Assembly: GCA_020853705.1 (NCBI GenBank)
Contig: JADYYK010000210.1
Coordinates: 50,418-114,417 of the forward strand
Length of the DNA: 64,000 nucleotides
Source of the DNA: Deltaproteobacteria bacterium
Lineage (GTDB): Bacteria; Myxococcota_A; Polyangia; Haliangiales; JADYYK01
Direction: 5' to 3'
In this document: positions 1 through 6,585 of the stretch, piece by piece
How the letters are laid out: each line of letters begins with the position of its first letter
How positions within the stretch are numbered: the stretch's first letter is position 1
Program-made: the position numbers and the translations under genes
Notes under the pieces: generated by a model
The model's input: the letters and a program-made list of their open reading frames with translations, nothing else
Told to the model about the DNA's origin: nothing
Databases searched by the model: none

Positions 1-1
1 G

Positions 2-169
2 CTGGTGCTCCCGCTGCTGGGGGCGCTGCTCGGGCTGGTGCTGTGGCGGCGGCGCAGCGCCGCACGGGCCCACGCCCGCCCTGCCGCCCCGGATCGAGGT
101 GCCTCGCCGCAGGCGGACGACGACGCCCTGGCAGAGCGCCTCGACGACGAGCTGGCCGCGCTCGACTGA
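2..169 (+). CDS. C-terminal end of a membrane protein, possibly CcmH-like (partial)
   Basis: The window opens inside this gene; the last 55 codons and the TGA stop are present. What is visible is a hydrophobic helix rich in Leu and Gly, an Arg-rich stretch (WRRRSAAR) that would sit in the cytoplasm, a Pro/Ala linker, and an acidic tail (ADDDALAERLDDELAALD). A membrane anchor followed by a short acidic helix is the usual ending of CcmH/CycL cytochrome c maturation proteins, but the catalytic CxxC region lies outside the window. The family call is therefore a guess from shape only. It ends about 50 bp before the DUF1223 lipoprotein on the same strand. Confidence 0.4.
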   Translation: MVLPLLGALLGLVLWRRRSAARAHARPAAPDRGASPQADDDALAERLDDELAALD

Positions 170-218
170 GTCCCAGGTCGGGTGAAACCCGCGCCGCCTG
201 GCTGGCGTATACAGGGGC

Positions 219-1040
219 ATGCGCCTCGCTGCCCTGGTCGCCATGATGGTCGCGCTCCCGGCCTGCTCGAGCTCCCGCGGGTCGCGCGCGGGTGCGCCGG
301 CGGGCACCACGCCGGGCGCGCAAGCCGGCGGCGCGACTGCCAAGATGGGCGAAGGCCCCGGCGGCCCCGGCGGCCCCATCCTGGTCGAGCTGTTCACCTC
401 GCAGGGCTGCTCCAGCTGTCCGCCCGCCGACGTGCTGCTCAGCATGCTGGGCAAGGACCCAGCGTTTGCTGGTCAGGTCATCCCGCTGGCCTTCCATGTC
501 GACTACTGGAACTACATCGGCTGGCGCGATCCGTTCTCGACCCGGGCCTGGACCGACCGGCAGCACGCCTATGCCGCGAGCTTCGCCGAGCGCCGGATCT
601 ACACCCCGCAGCTGGTGGTCAACGGCGAGGCGCACACCGTGGGCAGCGATCGCGACGGCAGCTTCCAGCTGATGGACCAGGCCGCGGCGCACGGCCAGCG
701 CGCCCAGCTGACGCTGACGGTGGCCCGCAATCCCGGCACGGTGACCGCGCACCTCGACGTGGCCAACCCTGATGGCCCCACGGTCGACGTCCAGGTCGCG
801 CTGGCGCAGGACGACGTGGTGACCCGCGTCGCCCGCGGCGAGAACCAGGGCAAGACGCTGCGCAACGACCACATCGTGCGCCGCCTGGTCAACGCCGGCC
901 GGGTCGCGGCGGGCGCGCGTGCACACTTCGACGTGCCGCTGACGGTCGACGCCACCTGGGGCGCCGGCCCGCTGCATGTGGTGGCGTTCGCCCAGGATCC
1001 CGCCACGCTGCGGGTGCACGGGGTCACCAGCGCTCGCTGA
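219..1040 (+). CDS. DUF1223 thioredoxin-fold lipoprotein
   Basis: A 273-residue exported protein. The first 15 residues are hydrophobic and end in the lipobox LPAC, so Cys16 is the likely lipidated residue. A Gly/Ala-rich linker (about 17-52) follows. The folded domain begins with ILVELFTSQGCSSCPPAD at about 54-71, with the C64-x-x-C67 pair that marks DUF1223, a thioredoxin-like family. The later HVDYWNYIGWRDPFS and YTPQLVVNG segments are also typical. The CxxC suggests thiol redox or metal handling at the envelope; the substrate is unknown. The ATG at 219 was chosen because it gives an intact lipoprotein signal. It converges on the DAHP synthase gene across a hexamer repeat. Confidence 0.85.
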   Translation: MRLAALVAMMVALPACSSSRGSRAGAPAGTTPGAQAGGATAKMGEGPGGPGGPILVELFTSQGCSSCPPADVLLSMLGKDPAFAGQVIPLAFHVDYWNYIGWRDPFSTRAWTDRQHAYAASFAERRIYTPQLVVNGEAHTVGSDRDGSFQLMDQAAAHGQRAQLTLTVARNPGTVTAHLDVANPDGPTVDVQVALAQDDVVTRVARGENQGKTLRNDHIVRRLVNAGRVAAGARAHFDVPLTVDATWGAGPLHVVAFAQDPATLRVHGVTSAR

Positions 1041-1048
1041 TCACGCCC

Positions 1049-2213
<1,165 letters not shown>

Positions 2214-2354
2214 TGCGGCAGGCTACGGGGCGCCGCGCGCACACGCAAGCGGCATCGCGGCGCGAGCGTGAGCCAAATTCAGCCGATTTCTCGCGGCGCA
2301 GTCGCCGGGGGCGCACATGTTAGGATGCGGCCTCACCCAAGGGGGCCCGAAGAC

Positions 2355-2684
2355 ATGAAGAAGACGCTGAGGATGCTCGCGACGCTGTCCATCATCACCC
2401 TGGCGCTGGCGACCGGCTGTGGCGGCGGCGGCAAGAAGGCGCCTGCCAGCGCCAAGTCGATGCCGAGCAGCACGATGGACTGCGAGAAGTTCGCCGACAA
2501 GGGCATCGAGCTGACCCTGGCCGCCGATCCCAGCGCCGCCGACAAGGCCGCCGAGGGCCGCACCATGCTGGCCAACACCTGCACCGAGGGTGTCTCCAAG
2601 GGCGAGCTCGACAAGGCCAAGTACGACTGCGCCATGGCCGCGCCGGCGCTGACCGACTTCATGACCTGCGTTGGCGCCAACTAA
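2355..2684 (+). CDS. Small lipoprotein, tandem paralog A
   Basis: A 109-residue protein of unknown function. The signal sequence MKKTLRMLATLSIITLALATGC ends in a lipobox with Cys22, followed by a Gly/Lys linker. The mature domain has three spaced cysteines (MDCEKF, ANTCTEG, YDCAMA) and ends in a fourth near MTCVGAN, which suggests two disulfides. The next gene has the same pattern (VDC, KAC, YDC, SGC) and starts right after this stop, so the two look like a tandem duplication. The ATG at 2355 was preferred over earlier starts because it begins the signal peptide. The -10/-35 region cannot be called with confidence. Confidence 0.8.
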   Translation: MKKTLRMLATLSIITLALATGCGGGGKKAPASAKSMPSSTMDCEKFADKGIELTLAADPSAADKAAEGRTMLANTCTEGVSKGELDKAKYDCAMAAPALTDFMTCVGAN

Positions 2685-2685
2685 C

Positions 2686-3069
2686 GTGCGCGGCGCCATC
2701 CTCACCGGCTGCGTGACGGCGCTGCTGGCCATCGGCTGCGGCAAGTCGGGCGACAAGAAGGAGGGTGGCGGCGGCGGCTCGGGCAGCGCGACCGCGGCGG
2801 CCGGCGCCTCCGACAAGGGCGGCCAGTGGGCCGACGTCGACTGCGGCAAGATGATCGATCACATGGTGCACCTCATGCTGAACGATCCGACCCACGCGGT
2901 GGCCGCCGCCCAGAAGGCGGACATCGAGGCCAAGCTGACCGCGCAGCGCCCCACGCTGATCAAGGCCTGCGAGGACGAGAAGCCGACCAAGCGGCTGACC
3001 CCGGCCCAGTACGACTGCATCCTCGGCGCCAAGACCATGATGGAGATGAGCGGCTGCGCCAAGAAGTAG
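2686..3069 (+). CDS. Small lipoprotein, tandem paralog B
   Basis: A 127-residue predicted lipoprotein. From the GTG at 2686 it reads MRGAILTGCVTALLAIGC, a lipoprotein signal with Cys18, then KSGDKKEGGGGG and a Gly/Ser/Ala linker. The mature part repeats the cysteine layout of the upstream gene, including the segment AQYDCILGAKTMMEMSGC against AKYDCAMAAPALTDFMTC. A TTG at 2671 is an alternative start overlapping the upstream gene. I prefer 2686, one base past that gene's stop, which implies translational coupling. The function is unknown; a small disulfide-bonded outer-membrane lipoprotein is the most that can be said. Confidence 0.8.
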   Translation: MRGAILTGCVTALLAIGCGKSGDKKEGGGGGSGSATAAAGASDKGGQWADVDCGKMIDHMVHLMLNDPTHAVAAAQKADIEAKLTAQRPTLIKACEDEKPTKRLTPAQYDCILGAKTMMEMSGCAKK

Positions 3070-3156
3070 CCCCCGCGTAGGTCCCACGCCCTCGAAACAA
3101 TTTCTCGCGAAAACTTGCCCACGGTCCTGGGTCCCCCGATGGTGGATTCGAGGACC

Positions 3157-3651
3157 ATGCGTTCAATTGGCGAGAATCGAGGCTGGATCGTGCTGGCGGC
3201 GCTGGGTGCGCTGACGGTGCTGGCGGCGCCGACGCTGGGGGCGGCAGGGGCGACCGGCGCGGGCAGCAGCGCCGCGGCGCGGGCGCGCATGCGGGTGACC
3301 TCGCCCGATGGCCGGCGCGTGGCCGAGGTGCGCAGCCAGCCGCGCGGCGGCGAGGGCGTCTACCTCGACGGTCGCCGGGTCTGGCCCGACGACAGCGCGC
3401 CGCGCAGCATCGGCGTGGTGGCCTGGTCGCGCCGCTGTGACGCCTTCGCCTTCGTGTCGAGCACCCGCGGCCTGCACGAGCTGGTGGTCGTGGTCGCGCC
3501 CGCGGGCGTGGCCCCGGCCGCCATGCGCTGGGCCATCCCCGACGGCAGCCCGGCGCGCGCCATCACCTGGCTGGGTCCGAGCCGCGTCGGCGTGGGCCCT
3601 GCGCTGCTGGATCCCAAGGTCGTCGCGTCCTGGCAGTCCCAGGTGCGTTGA
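3157..3651 (+). CDS. Secreted hypothetical protein with PD40-like segment
   Basis: About 164 residues. The N-terminus MRSIGENRGWIVLAALGALTVLAA is a signal peptide or membrane anchor. The rest contains RVTSPDGRRVAEVRS and VYLDGRRVWPDD, the type of strand-turn-strand found in WD40-like TolB/PD40 propeller blades, then IGVVAWSRRCDAFAFVSS. It is too short for a whole propeller, so it may be a single small beta domain. The ATG at 3157 was chosen because it begins the hydrophobic leader; ATG 3139 and TTG 3115 are also in frame. Its stop lies 14 bp before the selenoprotein, so the two may be co-transcribed. Confidence 0.6.
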   Translation: MRSIGENRGWIVLAALGALTVLAAPTLGAAGATGAGSSAAARARMRVTSPDGRRVAEVRSQPRGGEGVYLDGRRVWPDDSAPRSIGVVAWSRRCDAFAFVSSTRGLHELVVVVAPAGVAPAAMRWAIPDGSPARAITWLGPSRVGVGPALLDPKVVASWQSQVR

Positions 3652-3665
3652 GCTATCGTCGCAGC

Positions 3666-3938
3666 ATGGCGACGCCGAAGATCGAGATCCTGTACTGCAC
3701 GGCTTGAGGGTATCGCTCTCGCGCGGCGAGTCTCGCCGCCCGGATCGAGGACCAGCTGGACGTGAAGGTCGACGTCAAGCCCGGCGCGCGCGGCCAGTTC
3801 GACGTGCTGGTCGACGGTGTGCTGGTGGCCAGCAAGCACGGCACCGGTGCGCTGGCGCGGCTCATCGGGCAGGGTGGCTTTCCCGACGAGCAGCTGACCG
3901 TGGAGGCCGTCGACCGCCAGCTCGGCGAGGCTGACTGA
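3666..3938 (+). CDS. SelW/Rdx-family selenoprotein with in-frame UGA (Sec14)
   Basis: Read straight through the TGA at 3705-3707, this frame is open for 91 codons and gives a complete protein of the SelW/SelT/SelH-like Rdx family. It begins MATPKIEILYCTA-U-GYRSRA, with the redox motif C11-T-A-U14, exactly where SelW-type proteins have CxxU or CxxC. The rest also fits: AASLAARIEDQL helix, a basic strand, then GQFDVLVDGVLVASKHGTGA, matching the family's G-x-F-x-V-x-V-D-G-x-x-v-x-S-K signature, and a final helix. A conventional caller stops at the TGA and would miss it. A hairpin with a G-first loop lies 22 nt downstream of the TGA (separate entry). The alternative is a TGT/TGC to TGA mutation or sequencing error in a Cys form. 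No selA, selB, selC or selD was seen in this window. Confidence 0.85.
3723..3739 (+). promoter_or_regulatory. Candidate bacterial SECIS hairpin of the SelW-like gene
   Basis: GCGGCGA (3723-3729) pairs perfectly with TCGCCGC (3733-3739) around the 3-nt loop GTC. The loop starts 22 nt after the UGA. Bacterial SECIS models ask for an apical loop about 16-37 nt downstream with a G among its first two bases, and both conditions are met. In this GC-rich genome hairpins are common, so the position and loop base carry the weight. Confidence 0.65.
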
Positions 3939-4038
3939 GCGCGTCAGAGTTCACGCCGTCGGCGTCGGGAAGCTGACAGGCAGCCCAGCAGTTTCGCGAG
4001 GATGGCGTGTGGCACGGCACCTGCTGAGATGTCCGGGC

Positions 4039-4500
4039 ATGAAGCGAAGCATCGCGATCGGGCTGGTGGGCGCCCTGTTGATGGCCAGTCTGCAGGGGTG
4101 TGCGGGTCAGGGCAAGGGGGCCAGCGCGGTCCTGGGCGCCACCGCCCTGGTCGTCGGGGGCGCCGTGCTGCTCAGCCAGGCCTCGAGCAGCGGCGGCAGC
4201 AGCGAGCGTTGTGAGGCCACCGATGGCCCATGCGGCAATCTCGGCATCGACGACGGCGGCGTGATCCTGCCGGTGATGGTCGGGTTCGGTGGCATCGTCG
4301 CGCTGCTGGCGGCCAGCTCGGGTGGTGGTGGTCGTGACAGCGCGCGTGGCGGTCGCCGCGCGCCGGTGGCCAGGACCTCGGAGGAGGACGGGCTGTGCAC
4401 GCAGTGGCGCGAGCTGGTCGCGCTGGCGCCGCTGGCCGAGCGTGAGGCGCGTCGGGCCCAGTCGCCCGCGCGCTGCGGGCTGCGTCGCGTCAGTCGATAG
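4039..4500 (+). CDS. Glycine-rich lipoprotein of unknown function
   Basis: A 153-residue protein. MKRSIAIGLVGALLMASLQGC is a lipoprotein signal with the lipobox LQGC (Cys21). Two further apolar Gly/Ala stretches follow (ASAVLGATALVVGGAVLLSQA and GVILPVMVGFGGIVALLAASS), separated by SSERCEATDGPCGNLG, which may form a disulfide. The C-terminus is Arg-rich with two more cysteines. The hydrophobic stretches look like a glycine-zipper-type membrane insertion, but no family is recognised. The start at 4039 gives the signal; the frame is open from 4009. It converges on and overlaps the next gene by 11 bp. Confidence 0.7.
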   Translation: MKRSIAIGLVGALLMASLQGCAGQGKGASAVLGATALVVGGAVLLSQASSSGGSSERCEATDGPCGNLGIDDGGVILPVMVGFGGIVALLAASSGGGGRDSARGGRRAPVARTSEEDGLCTQWRELVALAPLAEREARRAQSPARCGLRRVSR

Positions 4501-5353
4501 GGACGAGCGAGGTCACGCCGGCGCCCCAGAACTCGCCGGTGAAGGTCTTGACCATGGTGCCCTGGCCGCTGGCGCGGTTGATCTCGATGATCTTGCCGTC
4601 CTCGGTGAAGGCGTAGACCTTGCCGTTGGCGTAGGCGGCGCCGAACACGCGGCCGAAACCGATCATGCCGATGGGGGTGCCGATCCCGGTCGTGGTGTTG
4701 ACCGTGAGCAGCCAGTTCGAGGCCGAGGCGTCGGTGCCGACACAGTTGGCGCCCGGCGTCGGGCACGGGCCCTTGTCCGAGATGGCGTACATGGTGCCGT
4801 CGGCGACCGCGACCAGGTCACCCGCGGTGGCCAGACCGTTGCCGAAGTTGCCGATCTCGGTGACCTGACCGGTGCTCGGGTTGATCGAGCGCACGCCGCC
4901 GCTCTTGTCGGTGGCCAGCAGCGAGCCGTCGCGCAGGAAGGTCAGGCCGACGTTGCTGGTCGAGCCGCTCAGCGGGGCGACCAGGGTGGCGCGGCCGGTG
5001 CTGCGATCGATCGAGTACAGGTTGGTGCGCGAGATGCCGTACAGCAGGCCGCCGGGCGTCACCGCGATGTCAGTGATGTCGTTGGCGGCGTCGGTCATGA
5101 AGGGGCCGACGGTGGTGACCGCGAAGCTGGTGCGGTCGACCAGGTAGAGGTCGGTCGCCGAGTGCGCATAGATGATGACCGGCGGCGGCACGAAGGTGCT
5201 GTCGGGGCCGTTCACGGAGCTGTCCTTGGTCAGGCCGGCGTCGATCTGGACGTCGTCGTCGTCGTCGCCAGCGCTGGGCGGGCCGCAACCGGCGATGGCG
5301 GCGGCGAGCGCGCCGAGCACCAGCGCGGACACAGTGTTTCGAAGCAACTTCAT
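4490..5353 (-). CDS. Lipoprotein with beta-propeller repeats
   Basis: A 287-residue secreted protein. The signal MKLLRNTVSALVLGALAAAIAGC has a lipobox IAGC (Cys23), then an Asp-rich linker GDDDDDVQIDAG common in myxobacterial lipoproteins. The mature part is a run of short beta blades of the form LYxIDRSTGRAT, VRSINPSTGQVTEIG, LLTVNTTTGIGTPIG and IIEINRASGQGTMV, each about 40-50 residues. This resembles NHL or DUF4394-like six-bladed propellers. No catalytic residues are evident; ligand or surface binding is a guess. The ATG at 5353 is well placed before the signal. Confidence 0.75.
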   Translation of the reverse strand: MKLLRNTVSALVLGALAAAIAGCGPPSAGDDDDDVQIDAGLTKDSSVNGPDSTFVPPPVIIYAHSATDLYLVDRTSFAVTTVGPFMTDAANDITDIAVTPGGLLYGISRTNLYSIDRSTGRATLVAPLSGSTSNVGLTFLRDGSLLATDKSGGVRSINPSTGQVTEIGNFGNGLATAGDLVAVADGTMYAISDKGPCPTPGANCVGTDASASNWLLTVNTTTGIGTPIGMIGFGRVFGAAYANGKVYAFTEDGKIIEINRASGQGTMVKTFTGEFWGAGVTSLVPID

Positions 5354-5415
5354 CCCGCGTGATTAGCGGATTTCGGGCCGCCGGGCCAGCGCAAAGCGCG
5401 GGACTGTAGGGAAGA

Positions 5416-6090
5416 TCACGGAGAAAGCACGAGGGGCCACTCGAAGCGGGTGTGCGTGGGGATGACGATCTCGTGGTGGTCCTCGACGAAGCTGCGCTCG
5501 TTCGGGCACAGCAGGCCGGGCTCCTTGTCGATGGTCTTCACGGTGCCGGCGGCGTCGTTCATCACGCAGCCGGGTTCGCCGCCGTGATCCATGCCGAGGA
5601 CATGGCCGAGCTCGTGGTTGACGACCTTGACGGTGCGCATGGCGGCCTTGCTGCGCGCCACCCCGCGCGAGGCGCGGAACGACGACACCACCGAGGCGGT
5701 GCCGCCGATCTGCCCGAGGCCCAGGATGCCCCAGTCCTCGAACGGCGGCTTGGTGGTCGAGATGTCCTCGCGCGTGAAGCCCATCACGATGCTGCAGCCG
5801 GAGCCGGGCAGCACGCTGTCGTTCAGGAAGCTCAGGATGGCGTCGGCGCGCCAGCGCTTGCGCGGCTTGTAGAAGGCGGCCGCGGGCATCGCGCGCGCGG
5901 GCAGGAGCCGGGTCTCGAAGCCATAGATGTAGGCGATCCCGCGCTGGATGATGGGCACCAGCTTGGCGTCGAACTTCCCCAGCGGGACGACGCAGACGGT
6001 GGTCGGCGCGGCGGCGGCCGGGCGCGCGGTCGCCAGGGTGGTGACCGCGACGACGACGGCGATGGCGGTGGCAGCGGCGGAGCGGCGCAT
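5416..6090 (-). CDS. Secreted archaemetzincin-like zinc metalloprotease
   Basis: A 224-residue protein with a signal peptide ending in an Ala-rich site near residue 28. The zinc site HELGHVLGMDH (159-169) is followed after five residues by GCVMN (about 174-178), which holds the conserved Cys and the Met-turn. A further Cys lies in LLCPNE. The archaemetzincin consensus is HExxHxxGxxH, then a nearby Cys, Met, and a distal CxxC. Here the last pair is reduced to one Cys and the H-to-Cys spacing is slightly longer. The N-terminal half (VCVVPLGKFD, GIAYIYGFETRLLPA) also fits that family. Known archaemetzincins are usually cytosolic, so the signal peptide is unusual. The start was placed at the ATG directly before MRRSAAATA. 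Confidence 0.8.
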   Translation of the reverse strand: MRRSAAATAIAVVVAVTTLATARPAAAAPTTVCVVPLGKFDAKLVPIIQRGIAYIYGFETRLLPARAMPAAAFYKPRKRWRADAILSFLNDSVLPGSGCSIVMGFTREDISTTKPPFEDWGILGLGQIGGTASVVSSFRASRGVARSKAAMRTVKVVNHELGHVLGMDHGGEPGCVMNDAAGTVKTIDKEPGLLCPNERSFVEDHHEIVIPTHTRFEWPLVLSP

Positions 6091-6098
6091 GACCGGAT

Positions 6099-6533
6099 CT
6101 ACGTCGCGCCGGGGGCGCCCTTGCCAGGGCCGGCTCCGCCGCCGGCGCGGGCAGCGGCGCGCGCGACCACCGCCAGCGCCGAGGCGGCCATCTGCGCCGG
6201 CACCACCAGCGGCTCGGCGCCCTCGGCCTGCGGGGTCAGCACCAGGTAGTCGGAGGCGATGACGTCCCCGAAACCGCGGAAGCGAAACGCGCGCAGCTCG
6301 GCGACCACGCCGGCGTGGCTGACCTGGAGGCGCGGCTCGTCGGGGGTGGGCGGCGGCGGCGCCAGGCCCAGCTCGAAGGCGCGGCCATAGCGGTTGAAGG
6401 TCGCGAACAGCGCGTTGAGCGGCACCCGGACCTCGCCCACGGGAGGCGCCTCGCCGAGCCACAGCTCGCCGGCGCGCTGCTCCAGCCAGACCTCGATGAC
6501 CCCGGCCGGCTCCCGGCGGGTCGCGATCACCAT
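6099..6533 (-). CDS. Hypothetical protein, 144 aa
   Basis: A short soluble protein of unknown family. From the ATG at 6533 it reads MVIATRREPAGVIEVWLEQ, then a beta-rich segment with VRVPLNALFATFNRYGRAFELGL, a Pro-rich linker, and LQVSHAGVVAELRAFRFRGFGDVIASDYLVL. It ends in an Ala/Gly-rich tail. In-frame GTG codons just upstream could extend it by a few residues. It ends 8 bp before the protease start on the same strand, so the two are probably co-transcribed. It runs divergently from the HEAT-repeat gene with about 50 bp between the starts. Confidence 0.6.
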   Translation of the reverse strand: MVIATRREPAGVIEVWLEQRAGELWLGEAPPVGEVRVPLNALFATFNRYGRAFELGLAPPPPTPDEPRLQVSHAGVVAELRAFRFRGFGDVIASDYLVLTPQAEGAEPLVVPAQMAASALAVVARAAARAGGGAGPGKGAPGAT

Positions 6534-6585
6534 TTTCGCCACTGCCACGGCTCGCAGAGTAACCTCGATCACACCAGGGGGCCAT

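Noticed and set aside
3705..3707. TGA as a real stop giving a 13-residue peptide
   Set aside because: The downstream frame stays open and aligns with SelW-type proteins over its whole length, which a random stop would not give.
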